A stretch of DNA of 64,000 nt. It comes from Atrichornis clamosus. Its lineage: Eukaryota; Chordata; Aves; Passeriformes; Menuridae. Below are positions 1-12,642 of this stretch, one piece after another. The stretch spans positions 218,283-282,282 of the forward strand of contig WBMZ01005349.1 of NCBI GenBank assembly GCA_013400975.1. The letters are read 5' to 3'. The number at the start of each line of letters is the position of its first letter. Position 1 is the stretch's first letter. Both the position numbers and the translations under genes were made by a program. The notes below the pieces were generated by a model. That model made no database searches and had not been told where the DNA came from. It worked only from the letters and a program-made list of their open reading frames with translations.

Positions 1-1508
1 AGCAATCTGTCAGCCTTCACAGCCCAGGGACCTTGCAGAATTACAGAAAACTCTGTAACAGCCCTGTTATCAAACATTATCAAATAATGCTGCAGCCAAT
101 AAGCCTTTGTGCTTTTCTGTTAGTTCTTCCTTTGCTGGTATAATTTGGAGCTGAAATTCTGGGCAGAAATTGTGCAGGAGCAATTGTGTGGAGAGTCTGG
201 GAGCAAAGGACAGCTTGGTTGCTTCCAGAAGTGTCCATGGGCAGCAGCTTTGGGAGCTGGGTGCTGGCAGCTGCAGGCTGCCTGTCTCTCCTGCTGCAGT
301 AGGAGCTGGATGCACACCCTCCTTGGGCTGTTTTCTGCTCTGTTGTGGTCACAGGCTGTCGGGGGGGCCTGAGGGCTGGTAGCTCTGGCAGGGCTGGGAA
401 TCCAGGAGCTCACTGAGGTCCCTGGGGCAGCGGGACAGGATCTGTCAGCTAGGTCTCATCCCACCACCCCAGCCAGGAACAGGGCAGCCCCAGCCCTGGA
501 CACCTGGACAGGGAAGGGCTGAGGCTGGAGCTTGGCACTGCTGTGGTGTCAGAGGAGCCCTGGGCCATGGATGGGGAAGAGGGAAGTCCGTGAGGGAGAC
601 TGGGGAGGGGCACTAAAGCAGAAGCCACCATAGTCCTGACCTAGTCTGTCTGCTGATGTGATTGATTAGATCATTCATTCATGCACCCCTCTGCAGTTAT
701 CAGATATTGCTGGGGTGTAGCTGAGAGCAGGATTTGATAACCCTCCTGTGCTCATCTAAAAGCCCACTGTACGAACCCTGCTTCAGCCAAGACCCTGTCA
801 GCTGGGTTAGGTTACATGGGCTCTTTGATAAAAACAGAAAGTAAGGCACACAGTAGTTGTGGGGAGGGACAGGTGATCAAAAGCCACTGAATTACTCTGG
901 TTTGTCACCAACCGTGCGAACACTCAGTCCCTAAAAAGGGAAAAGCTTTAATTTTAACCAGCATACAGCTTTGCTTCACAACTGTAACAGGAAAAGAGCA
1001 CCCAAACTATCCACTGACCGGGGCTCAGTTTGGTCTCCTTCCTCCACCTCCCTGGGAAATGGAGACCACCTCTGAAATGACATGCAAAGTATTAATAGGG
1101 CTAGAGAGATTGTAGCTAATGCCATATGGCATTGATACGTGGATGGGTCAAAATGTCCCATGGTGGTGAAAGCAATTTTCATGCATTATGCTCTCAGTGA
1201 TGCTTCATGCCAGGTGCTATTCCAGATCCAGAAACAGGTCTTGGCAAAGCCTCTTGATCCCTTGAAGTCTGATGTACAGCTGCATCAAGTATATCCATGT
1301 CCTTATTGCCAGTGTTTATGCTTTCTAAAGCTTTGATCTTTCAAAGTACATCAAGAGCATGAATTTAGTGGGCTGGGAAATGGCAAAGATTGGTGCTTGT
1401 CTGTAAATTCAGCTGCTGGAACTTGCAGATCTTAGCCAACATTTAATTTCTGCCGTTGCTCCAGAGTAAGTTTTTTATGTGTATAAATGTTGTCTGCTTC
1501 TATCCCAG
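1..1508 (+). other. SORCS3: SORCS3 intron, 3' part (left edge of window)
   Basis: This is the end of the intron before the first visible exon. It finishes with a pyrimidine-rich tract and CCCAG at 1504-1508. The stretch around 200-600 is GC-richer than the rest, with short open frames on both strands, but nothing in them looks like a protein family. No repeat or RNA gene was recognised. Confidence 0.8.
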
Positions 1509-1616
1509 GGTGAGTTTTGATGAGGGAAGATCCTGGACTAAATACAGTTTCACATCAACACCACTTTTTGTGGATGGATCCCTTGTAGACCCTGGCATAG
1601 AGACCCAGATAATGAC
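1509..1616 (+). CDS. SORCS3: SORCS3 exon W1: VPS10 beta-propeller, Asp-box segment
   Basis: 108 bp. It enters with the last base of a split codon and leaves with AC of a Thr codon that W2 completes. It reads VSFDEGRSW followed by TKYSFTSTPLFVDGSLVDPG and ends IETQIMT. The S-x-D-x-G-x-x-W pattern is the Asp-box (BNR) turn repeated through VPS10 propellers, which places the exon in one of the last blades. The acceptor is CCCAG|GG and the donor is AC|GTAAGT, a strong match to consensus. It is separated from W2 by the longest intron in the window. Frame continuity with W2 (AC+A = Thr, then VFGHF) supports the call. From memory of the human gene this would be about the fourteenth exon from the 3' end. 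Confidence 0.93.
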
Positions 1617-3795
1617 GTAAGTATAGCAGTTCCTGTTTTAAATTGTGATGGCAGAAGGGGTGCATGGAGATCCCCAAGTGCGTGGTGACCTCATGATGTG
1701 CAGTGCAGCTTTGTGTAGCTACACATGCAGTGTTGCATGAAGACATGGTTCTGTTTTGTGGGTTCTGCTGATGGTCAGAGACCCAGCGGACATGTCCTTG
1801 CATCACGTGGCAAATAGATGATGGAGCCAAACTCTTTCCAGTAGTCACAGGGGTTATGACAAGGAGAGATTGTCCCAAGCTGCAGTGCTCTTCAGAAGTC
1901 AGAGATCTGTATGGTTGTACCTAATGCCAGTTCTGTGCTTGCTCCAGTTGTGCAGCATGACTGTCTTTGGAGATTGCTGCTGGGTATGAATATCCCCAGA
2001 CCTCGTTGCTTGCTATCTGCATTGTGGGCTGTACATCTGGTTGTAGCTCAAGCTGAAAGTATTCTCACTGTGCATATGCAGAGCTGAGCTCAGAATAACC
2101 TTCCTGTTGTGGGGTGTAGTGTGCTATGGTTCACCCATCCCATGGAAGGAAGAGCCTGCGCTGGCACTGAAGAGTGCGGAAGTGCTGGATAAGGCTGGTG
2201 GAACTGGTGGGGCAATGTTGACCCAAGAACAGGTCAAGATCTGAGTTTAACAACCAGGAGAGGGAAGTTTTTAAGTTCAAAGGCATCTTCAAGGAGTCAT
2301 CTGACCTCTTGCACAAAGCAGATCAGAGCACTCTGCTCTGGGATTCTGAACAAAGCAAGGGCTAGAGGCGCTGCCTTCATCACTTGCAGAAATGCCTTCT
2401 TACCCGTGTTTCCTTTGAGCTGGCTGAAACCTCTTTCTGGAAAGCATCAGAAAGCAAGGTGGCTAAGATGCCTTAGACTGAGGCACACCTGTGAAGCATA
2501 TCTGCGGTGGCTTGAAGAAGTACCTTTGGTTATTCACATCAGACACTTGCATCAGACACTGCTCCAGTTCGGGGGCAGGAGATAGATAATACATTTCATC
2601 TTGCAGTCAGTTTGCTTTTCCTGCTTTTCTGCACCTGCACCTGAAATTCCTGCAGATTTTCACTACTTGCAAGACAAGAGAGATTCAGGTCAAGTTTGTT
2701 TTCTTCTAGGCTTCAGTCCATCTGCATGCTTACATGGCAAAAATGAGTAGCTGGAGCTCATTGCTGGTTTCACAGGTAGTGAGAAACTGAGAGTAGACTG
2801 CTGAGCATGCTTGTCATCAGTTTCTGAGGAAGTTTGGACAGGGGAATAGTGTGTGTCTCGGACATTTTTGCTGGTTGTTTGAATTTGCTCCAACTGTGTT
2901 GCATGATTTGTGTTGTTATGCCTTTCAAAAACCAGATCTACATCAGCTTTACACAAACACAAGTGACTGTGTGTTGGGGAGCAGTCTGTACTTGAAGTTG
3001 AGCTCAGCTGCAAGAAAGGGACTGGGGGAAAATCCTCTCTTGCTCTTCTGAGTACAGGTCTTTAGAAGTGGCTTCTTTGTCGTCTATACAATGACAGAAT
3101 AAATGTGTTGGTGCTGTAGCCCTGGGGGGCTCTGGAAGGCGTAGCCCACTCCTGTATAGCACATCCTTATCTCCTGTGAGAAAGCGTCTTAGGAAGGACA
3201 GGCTAAGTAATTATGGTTATGCTTTGCACAGGAGCACTCCTGTGCTTTATTCCCAAAGAGTGCTGGAGCAGAACAAGGCAGCCTCTGTGTCTGTCACAGA
3301 CAGCTATCGAGATTTTATCGGAATAGAGGTGGTGTCAGTTCTGGTGGCATTGCTAGCTTTTCCTTTATCCCAAAAAGATGCTTCAGCTTTGGCTTTTTCT
3401 TCATAAAAGCAGAGTCCTTGTTTGTGTGGAAGAATATATCTGTGCATCTGCTGCCTTGCTATCTGCAAACACTGCCCTGTTTTTGCAAAGAGCAAAACTC
3501 CACAGCATATGATATATCTGTGAGCCTTTTCAGAAGACTGCTGTGAGCATCCTCTTGGGGAAATATATATGCCAATTCCCAGCTAAAGATTAGAACCTGC
3601 AATTCTGTTAACTCTATGCATTTTTTCTCCAAAAGCAATGATAATGTGTCACGTTCTGTGTTAATACGGTGTTTTATTGTGAAATTCTGTATGCAATGTG
3701 TGCCACTTTCCAGCCACACACACACACGTGCAGACACATGCACACACACGTGCAGAGAGACAGATCTGAGCTCACATTAATCTGCACGTCAGCAC

Positions 3796-3850
3796 CTTCA
3801 TTGAAATCAATGGAGCTAATCAGTTGCAACTAGCTGTGGATTTAGCCCAT
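3796..3850 (+). repeat. Decayed ancient amniote interspersed repeat (candidate)
   Basis: The stretch has TTGAAATCAATGGAGCTAA, then a block ending AGCTGTGGATTTAGCCCAT. This resembles a very common old amniote repeat with a 'CATTGAAGTCAATGGAG ... GAGGATCTGGCCC' core. The identification is from memory of that pattern, and the copy is strongly diverged. Confidence 0.35.
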
Positions 3851-4814
3851 TTACTTTATAAATCAATGCAGTTTTCCTTTGAGATGAAAGATGCATTATA
3901 AGTCTAAGGTTATTGTTATTTATATCTCTGTAGTCTTCTGGTGGAGAATGTAGGAAATGAGATATCTTCCTGAATATTGTTTATTAGCTCTGTTGAGAAC
4001 TGACTTTTTCTTTTAAAATCTTTGCAGGCATATTACCACTGTTATTGCCATTGCTAATGTTATTGGTATTGTCTTTATTATTATTACTGTCATCATTAGC
4101 AGTTTTTGACCCCATCCCTAACAGTCTGTAAAAGCCATAGAAAGAAATTTCACATGATACTTGGAGTGAATGTTTAGAGAAATTCCTATCCACAATATTG
4201 AAGGAACTGAGGAGGAAAGAGCCCATTTATAAAGCCCATATGCAAACCATTCCTATGCAGAACACTCAGGTATTTCTCACAATGGGAATTTTAGTGAACT
4301 TATCTATAAGGGCAGCGTAGGATCATGCTGAACTTGGGTAGGCTTTGGCTGAGAAGAAATCAATGCCTTTCTATTGCTACTTGCCATCCTCTGAACCCAG
4401 GTAACACATGGTGGTTTGAAGGTACATGGAATCTGTGTTTGTGGATAGAAATCCCAAAGATTTCAAGAAGCTGATGAGAGGAGCATGGCGGTTTGGGATT
4501 AGCATCCCCCAGCTGATCATGGGGTCAGTGGGAGCTCTTAGACTTGAAGCAGCACTGAGGCAGAGAGACCAAGGCTGTGGTCATATTTGTGTACTGCCAA
4601 ACTGGATGGGTTAGTGGCTTTCAAACATTTGTTTTTCATCCTGGAAAATGCAAAATAGTTCATCTTGTGGTCTCAGCTGATTCCTGTTAGGGAAAATTTC
4701 TTCCACAGATTTGCATCAAAGTGGTCTGTGTTAAACTACTTCAAAAAATATTCTGAGGGGAATGTATATTAAATAGTCATTATACTCCAACTATTATTAA
4801 AATATTGCATTATT

Positions 4815-4837
4815 AACAGTATTTTCATAATACTGTT
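4815..4837. repeat. Perfect 9-bp inverted repeat, 5-nt loop
   Basis: AACAGTATT at 4815-4823 faces AATACTGTT at 4829-4837 with loop TTCAT. It lies in a very AT-rich intronic block (4740-4870). Such hairpins can arise by chance in AT-rich DNA, and no function is implied. Confidence 0.6.
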
Positions 4838-5164
4838 TTATTAAAGTCAATATATCAGTAGAATAATTTTCCCAACCTTCATTTTATGCCACATGCTGTG
4901 AGGGGCTCTCTGGGCTGTAGGAAGCAGCCACTGTTTTAGCACAGAATTTCATACCACTTCATAGCTATTGAGTGAACAGTTTCCATATCTGTCTTTATTG
5001 GATGAGTATCCTAGGCTTCTTGGATCCTCCATGCTTTGCGTTCTGTATACTTGTCCTAAGACAGTCCTAAAGAACTTGCCAGGATGGTAAAATCTGTACA
5101 TTTGCATGAAGGGGCTTTATATGACTCTGAATATCTCATTGTACTTTGAATTGGGAGCAGCTTT

Positions 5165-5246
5165 TAAGTAGGTATTTGGACAAGATATCTTGCAGAGGTT
5201 TGTTTCAACCTAAATGATTCTATGATTTTGTAATTTTGTATGACTA
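5165..5246 (+). mobile_element. CR1 LINE 3'-end remnant
   Basis: The text CTTGCAGAGGTTTGTTTCAA, then CCTAAATGATTCTATGATT and a decayed run of ATTTTGT units, matches the 3' terminus of avian CR1 LINEs. Those end in a '...GAGGTCCCTTCCAACC..' block followed by short ATTCTRTGA repeats. The orientation is the same as the host gene. Only about 80 bp of the 3' end is recognisable, which fits the heavy 5' truncation typical of CR1. The left boundary is uncertain. Confidence 0.65.
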
Positions 5247-6085
5247 TAATGGCGCAAGAATGAATTATTTCCTTACAAGCTGTGTGGGCTCTGTTAAGGA
5301 TGTAGTTTTGTGATGCATGGGGAAGTACCATGAGACTGTGGGAGCTGGTCTGCCCTGGAACTGCTGCCTAACCAAGGTGAATCCATGGTCCTTCCTCCAT
5401 TCCTAGCTGCTCATCTTCTTCTGCAGTTCCTTTTGCTGCTGTTGGGACACTTCTCTCATCTGACAAGATGGTCAGTTCAGCTCCTGTTGTGCAGAACTTC
5501 GTACCAAAGCACACTGCAGTGCTCGGTGCAGGAGAGGGGAAAGCAGCTGTAGAAAACACAGGGTCCTTTAGGAAAATAACTCAAATGCATAAGGGTGGTG
5601 GTGGGTTAGACATGTTCTTAGATGATGCAGTGAATGCCTAGAATGCACTAGTCTTTTGAAACCTGAGGTTTTCTACATTCTGTCCTGTAGCCCTTGCTGT
5701 TGACTAGTGTATCTTTTAATGATGTCATGTTCTGGTGGGTCAGATCTAACATTTCTGTGTTGACAAGCCATAGGTACAGCATGTTTCTTGCCTGAGGTTG
5801 TCCAAGGCGGGGAAAGAAACACACTGTATTCCCCTTCTAGTCATTGTGATATAGCCAAACTAGTTTGTACCATTCAGATCATAGACAGGATGTTTTTGTT
5901 GGTCCAGAGAAGGGCTTTATGTCGTTCCAGCCCTGACTCATAATTATTACCCCTGCCACTTCATCTCCTGTGCTAAACATCTCTCCAAACCTATATTAAG
6001 AGAAATAACCTTTTTGCTTCACAGCCCTGCATCATTTTAGTAGACTCATTATGTGTGTATATGTGCAGACACTCATTTACAGATG

Positions 6086-6193
6086 GGGATCATTAAGTTT
6101 CTCTGTACTGATAAATATATATTTATGTAGACACACCCACATGTGTGTGTATAAATTTATATGTAGTTCTCCACATCTATACTTAATGATCCC
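6086..6193. repeat. Structured inverted repeat, 13-bp perfect arms
   Basis: GGGATCATTAAGT at 6086-6098 is the exact reverse complement of ACTTAATGATCCC at 6181-6193. Between the arms lie the 16-bp palindrome ATAAATATATATTTAT (6111-6126) and an ACACAC/GTGTGT pair flanked by ATTTAT/ATAAAT, so the whole 108 bp can fold as nested hairpins. It could be a decayed small DNA-transposon-like element or a structured intronic RNA. No family was recognised. Confidence 0.6.
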
Positions 6194-6547
6194 TGTGTAT
6201 GTGTGTTTGCATAATTGAGCATTAACATTTTCAGTGAGCTGAAATTTGGTCTGTCAACATTGCTGTGACTGCTGCCCTTGGCTATCTGTGTTAGAAAGTG
6301 TTCCTGGTTGTAAATGAATAGGTTATGAGTCCTGGCCTTTCTAATACCTTCTTGTTCACGTGGCCATGCAGCTTTACCAGAGATGAAGTGGGAGTAGGTT
6401 TTTTTCTAGGAGACCCATAAAATTGCTGGCAATCCATCACTGGGTGGCAGAAGAGTGAGGCAGAATGAATAAATAATTGAGAGATGTTGGAAAAGGTGAG
6501 ATGGATGCCGGGGGAGGCTTGAGGTGAGAAAGAAAGTATTAAGAGCA

Positions 6548-6616
6548 CAGGCCATACTGTGTCAGACCAGAGGTTCCTCTATCTCAGTTCTGTGTTCCAA
6601 CCGTGTCAACTAGAGG
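6548..6616 (+). repeat. Ancient sauropsid interspersed repeat remnant (candidate)
   Basis: CAGGCCATACTGTGTCAGAC followed by CAGAGGTTCCTCTATCTCAG resembles a repeat common in turtles, crocodilians and birds, with a 'GCCATACTGGATCAGACCAGAGGTCCATCTAGCCCAGT' type core. The recognition is from memory and the family name is uncertain. Confidence 0.45.
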
Positions 6617-9600
6617 ATACTAAAAATACATATTAATAAAAACCTAAAAATATACACTTCTTATACACTTCTTACAGTTACAGAGATTTGCAAATAAGAG
6701 ACTTTCTTGGCCAAACATGGTATTCTTTGTGTTTCTAAGACATTCATGGGTTTTTCTATTTTTTATCTTTTTCCCCCTAAGTACTTTGAAAAAGTTTTTA
6801 GCAGCCACATTATCCTGTGGCCAGAAGTTCCATGAGTTACTCTAATTCTGAAGAACTGACTGACTTGGGGAGGACATCAGCAAAGTAGGTGTGGGTATGA
6901 GGGCAACGTGGACAGGTTCTGATTCACACTCAGCAGAGATTCAGCAGACTGAGAATCAGAAAGGGGCAACAGCTCCCAGGTTCAAGTTCCCACTGAGTTC
7001 AAAATTACATGGGAGCCAAGAGTAATTTTTCTGTCTTTTTGTGATAAGGTGATTATCATCTTTGCTCCTCAAGCAAGGTAACATCTGCTGCCTTCTGCTC
7101 AAGTCTTGCTGTCACATTTAAAAGCTGATACAGGAAAGAAAATTACAAGCTGACACAGTGTCCTTGAAACATTCTGCCCCTTTGTCTAGGGGTAGGGAGC
7201 TGGGGTCCGCCACCTCTGAGTGCTTGTGCTGAGAAAAACTTAGGTGAAACCAGTGATAGGTAATAGTGCCTTTGCTGGGCTGTTGTCAGAGGAGCTGGCT
7301 TTTCCCCCTGGGGCCAGCCTTTGCCTCCACAGCCAGCGCCCCTGCTAGCAACCTTAGCAAATGAGAGATGCCAGTAGATGGCAAAACACCATGAGGTTGT
7401 TTTTCCTAGAAGCAATTCAGGAACTGAGGCTCTTGTACAATGTGCATGGAGAAAAGAATCACAGTGTTCCTCAATTCCCGCGGCCCAGTAGATGTCTTTA
7501 AACTTCCTTGACCTCATTCTGGTTTCTTTTCACTTCACTCAGTTTGAAAGAGAATGAAGCTGTCCAAAAAATAATAGATCTTCTTCTGCAACTTTGGCTG
7601 CTGCTGAGCCCGACAGAAATTTGGTGTAGGGGGAATATGGAAGAAAGATTTCACCAGAGTTCTGGAGAAAGCTAAATCCTGCTTGCAGCTTCCAGTGCAG
7701 AAAATGGGAGACAGGGTCATGTATGGGGACTGTTGTGCTGAAGGATTTTGAACTCAGTTCTTATTTATCTTCACTTCTGGGAACCAAGGCTAACCAGCCA
7801 GCTTGTGCTCCCTCAGGGCTGCCAAAACTGTGGAGTTTTTGAAAGACTGAAGGGCAAATTTCAAAGCCTGGTTTATCCAAATTGCATAGGTACCGTTAGA
7901 TACTAGAAAGGACTGTTAGGTTTTAATTGCTGTCCCTGTTGTTGTTTTTTCTTGCTTTTCAGCTTTCCTTTCTTCTTCTGTTCATTGAAATATCTGTTTG
8001 TGGTGCAACTGGCATCATTATTGGCTATGGATTCTCCTGCAAGTCTCTGATGTGCCCTTTTGAGTTCATTTTGCTGTCCTCACTCATGGGACTGTGCAGA
8101 CTGCAGTGCATAAACCTACATAAGGACTCTTCAAATAGAATGCATGAAATTAAAATGAACCTATGAAAATAATGACTGCACACAGAAAGAAATGTAAAAT
8201 TTGGAACTTGATCTGAGAAAAAAATTCCAAATACAATTCTTAAGTAAGGAAACCAAAATGATTGAGAGGATATTGGCATTTGCTACAGTGAGCTGCATTC
8301 CTTCAAAACCTTCTGGAAGTAATGAATAGCTTGGACTTTGTGAGAAAATGATCAATCTGCTAATGGCATCAAGTGACTTTACAATGGACAAGAAAATGTG
8401 TGTTACAGGAATTCCCATATTATCCCGGCAGATGATCAGTTTTTACCCTGGAGTAAGAAAGTTGATTACCCATATCATTATCTTTGTTTGCAAGACTTAA
8501 AAACATTATTAACGATTACAGATTAATCAGTGTCACTTCCTCCTCCCATCTCCCTCTCTACCAGTGTGTGTTAGCCTTTGGATCACTGCATGAATTCACC
8601 TAAACCCTCCTCAAGAAGCACAATATTGATTGTGCTCTTAATACTTGCAGTATGAGCTGAGGTCTTTCTGTGGCACCTGAATACACAAATCAGGTGACAA
8701 GAACATCTACTTAGAGTAATCTTTCTCAGACAGCATCGTGTGATTTATTTGTCTCTAGGAAAAGGATGTCTGTGACCCAGGATCAGTTCCCAGCAGTTGC
8801 ACCGTGTACTCAGAAGATTCCTGGCAGAAGCCATAACACTTGAAGAAGGAGTTGTGCTCTGTGGCACATATTGTCCATCTCTGGCTTTCTGGGGCAAACA
8901 TTGCTGTCATTGGAGTCAAGTGCTATTTATGGACAGTAGGTCAAATATTATGCTAGAGAAATCAACATCATTAGCTGTTTTGTGCCAGTAGGAAAATTGA
9001 GGGAGAACAAAGGACAAGCTCATGGTCAGTCACTCAGCAGGCTGTCATCAGGGGAGCTTGGCAGAAGTGCAGGTCTCCTGAGTCCCAGGTGGGTTTCCCA
9101 CTGTGCAGATTTCTCCCATTTCTTTGGGGGAAGGAGATGTTGAGTCATGTCTGTAATTCTTCGACAAGGGGGATGGAGACGTGAGCGTATGCAGGGATGA
9201 GGACTAGAGAAAGGTGTGTTTACTGGAAACTGGGATTCTCTGAAGTGAATAAAAGAAAAAAGCCTTTTCAGAAGGAGCTAGAATGAGCAGCATTCTGATA
9301 TGTGATTTCTTTTCCCAAAGTGAAAAGGTTTGCCTGATGGCAAAGCAGTCCAGATATTCTCATTTAGAGGCTCATGTGCTTTGTTTCTTTTGTTGCTAAA
9401 TAAGGACAGATGGATCTAGGTCCTGTGCTGTCCTCCTGCCAGTAGGTGGGCTGGGCTGTATGAAGCACTCAGGCCTGGTGTGGGTTGCACAGAAAGGGGC
9501 AGGATGCTGTGCACACATACATTCCTCAGAGTCTCTCACCTTTTTGTTAGAACAAGACATGAAATATTCTGGTGCCCTGATCCCACCAGCCCTTAGGAGA

Positions 9601-12557
9601 CTGAGAATCCATACAACCTTAGCACCTTTCCACCTCAATCTCTCCCTGATCCTGCACAGGGAAAAAGGGTGGCACAGCACACCAGCTGTTCTGGGAGCTT
9701 GAAGGCTCAGTGCTGTATTGGCTGCAGAGTTCTCTCTAACAGATTTGTAATCATTGGCCTGAATGAGTGGCGGAAAGCAGCTCTCCAGAGCTTCCCTCTT
9801 CTGAGCCTTCTCCTCTGATACCCAGACCTCTGATACCCAAGTCAAAGCTTGTCAAAGCTACTTCACCTGTCACATGTTTGGAGCTTACCTATTCTGGGGA
9901 ATGGCTTCCACACTGGTACTGGACATCTCTGATTGGAAATCTGCTAATTCATAGGATGAAAGATTGAAATGACTGAATGTGCTGTGTTATCCAGGTTTTG
10001 GCAGCAGCAGCAGCACCTGCCTCTGCTGAGACCACAGACCCATTAGTGGATGAAACACTATATTGCTGATACCTGCCAGTTCTAGAAGAGAGTGGCAGCA
10101 TCTTCAGGTTTCAAAGCTGTCAGAAACTGGTTGTCTTTCATGAGTGCTTCGAAGAATAGAAAGAACACTTCTGAAAAACAGCATTAAAAATTAAAATGCT
10201 TTCCCATCCCCCTTCCTAGGTGTCTCATACTCTATTTCATGTTGCTGGGATTTCTTTTGAAGCAATTGTCATGTAAAGTGGTTTGAGAACATTGGTAATA
10301 AATTTTTTAGAGACCAAATTTCAAAAGGTTTGGTTTGTCATTCAGCAAGTTCTTATTTTGATGGCACTTTCTATTTGAAAAAATAACAACAAAAAAATCC
10401 CTGTCTCCCCCGTTGCCTTATGCAGTGTTTGTGCAGCTAACAGAGAACTCGAGTCCAAACTGTAGGGCTGCTTTGTAATTATATGTTCTGCAGATTACTT
10501 ACTAATTGCACTTGGCATTACTTACTAACTGAAAGATCATGCTGTACCATGTCATTTGCAGTGGTTTTCCTCTTCTGCTAGCACTTTAAAGGAAGTGCCC
10601 ATTGAGCTGATGAATACCAGGACTGTTTTCCAAAGCTGAGGGAAAAGGATCTGCCATGATTGTACTGCAGGATTTTTTCTGCAAGGTTTTGTTTTTTCTC
10701 TGTATTTGCAAAACTTCTTCACCTGCCCCATCTCCTCTCTCCCTTCTGACCTGAAATCTGGCAGTGGTGCAGCTTTCCATGATCAGTTCAGTATGGACTG
10801 CTAGTTGCCAACACTTTGAATTTCTCTCTTGTGGAAAACCTCCATGTCATGACATTCAGTTTCAGTGGGAATAAACCACATCCCTCAGATTTCATCTCCA
10901 TGAGAAATTCTGTGAAATTCTTGTTTGACCCTTCTCCTTGGGAAGTAGAATAGAGACCAAGATTTTCTTGAACAAATTTGTCATCGTGCAAGCTGAAGTC
11001 TGGTGTTGGTATTTTCTTGATAGTTTCACTCTGTTGTTTTTAATTCCTCTGAATAGTAGCATTGGAGCAAGGCCTTATATTGGAGATGGTCTACTTAGGT
11101 GGTCTAAATTAAACGAATTTGCACCAACTGAAAATATAGATCTAAATGGATGGTATATTCTATTTGAAAGAAAATGCATCTCTTCTTTCTAGAAAAAAAA
11201 AAAGCTATTTTTCTTTTTTTTTTTTTTGGTCCACAGACAGAAGTACAGCAGCCCTGAATCATCACCCATTGCCCTCAGGCTACTGTTCCTAGTTGACAGG
11301 TCAGCCAAAAGCAACTGAATTAAAAGCTCCAAAGCGGCTCTTAGAAACCATATTTATTGTTTAGGAAAAGAATTAGACACTTTTTTGTTGGCAATTGCCT
11401 GCCTTTCCAGTGTCATCTTTCATTTTTTATGTTTCCTTTGTTTCCAGTCTCTTACTCCCTGCATCATCTTGCCAGGCATGAGACAGTGTAACTCTCCCTC
11501 TCCCACTCTCCCTAATTACTGATTTGTGTCTCTTTCAATTAAGTTCTACTTCCTTGTCTCAGTCCCTTTCCATCCAATTTCCTTGTAACTAGTGACCTCC
11601 TTTAACACTAATTCCATCTAAATCCTAATAAAAAAAATTGGGAGATTACACAGCCCATTTGGTTTTCTCTGAAGTCATGATTTATGTTTAATTCATGGAG
11701 AAATAGCTTGTCTCTCACTACCTATTCACAAAATCTGGCCCCACCAGCACAACTTGCAACTGTTCCTTTGCTGCTTTTGTGGTTTTGGCCCTGACAGCTC
11801 AGCCTGCACATAGGAGCTCGTCTTTACACTACTTCCTTACACAGGCATGGCTTCAGATTTCGTAACAGGCCCTCTTCTTTGTGTGAAATTGTCAGCGTTT
11901 GCTTTATTGGCTCAAAAGTTATAAATGTCAACAAGTGATGGAGGTACATTTACATACCAAGATGTTCTGTTAAGTGTTCGCAGCTCTAGCACAGGCTCAC
12001 TGTTTTCCCAGGAAATGTGGGACCAGGGTAGCCTGGCTTGTGTGTAGAAAAATCCAAACCAAATCAAGGTCGTTGTGAATATGAAAGAACCTTGTACAGA
12101 GACACACTCACTTTTCAGCTAGAGCTAGTATGTTTAGCTGAATCTTGACTGTTTCTTCCAGGCCGTCCCCCTGCCTCTGGTCCATGTTACCCAGCTCCCT
12201 GGATCAGAGGAAACAGCAGCAACTGCTCTGTGGTGCCTCCATATATTCATGTCATGCTAATGCTAAACTAACCAATTCTCCTGGAACACGGAGCACTGGG
12301 ATATAAATTATAATAACTACGTTCAGGGTGGCTTTGACCAAACACTGCTACTGGAACAGTGTTGCTGGGAAGGTATGGTCTGCTTGGATATCTGGTTATC
12401 TGTTAAAACTGCAGCAGTAGCAACATGTGCTTCTCTTTGCTGGGCATCAAAAAGAGAATGAGCACCTTCAGTTGTGGTGGACTAATTACCCACTGCTCCA
12501 GACCTGGGACTCCCTCTGGTTTCTGTGAGAGAAGATCATCCTCTCCAGGGGACTAGG

Positions 12558-12631
<74 letters not shown>

Positions 12632-12642
12632 NGAAAAAAAAA
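12558..12642. repeat. 74-nt poly(A) tract with ambiguous base
   Basis: An uninterrupted run of 74 A (12558-12631) is followed by N at 12632, a G, and nine more A. No AATAAA or recognisable 3' UTR lies immediately upstream, so nothing marks it as the tail of a processed gene copy. An unresolved assembly junction or polymerase artefact is the simplest reading. Confidence 0.9.

Noticed and set aside
7143..7517. 124-codon open frame on the - strand
   Set aside because: It lies in an intron, has no family motifs or low-frame-shift support, and is consistent with random open length in this composition.
9396..9845. 149-codon open frame on the - strand in the first long intron
   Set aside because: One of the longest in the window, but it has no domain, signal peptide or repeat-derived motif that I can recognise, and no supporting splice sites.
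12400..12642. Poly(A) run as the tail of a processed pseudogene
   Set aside because: There is no AATAAA, no 3' UTR-like or coding-like sequence upstream, and no flanking direct repeat.
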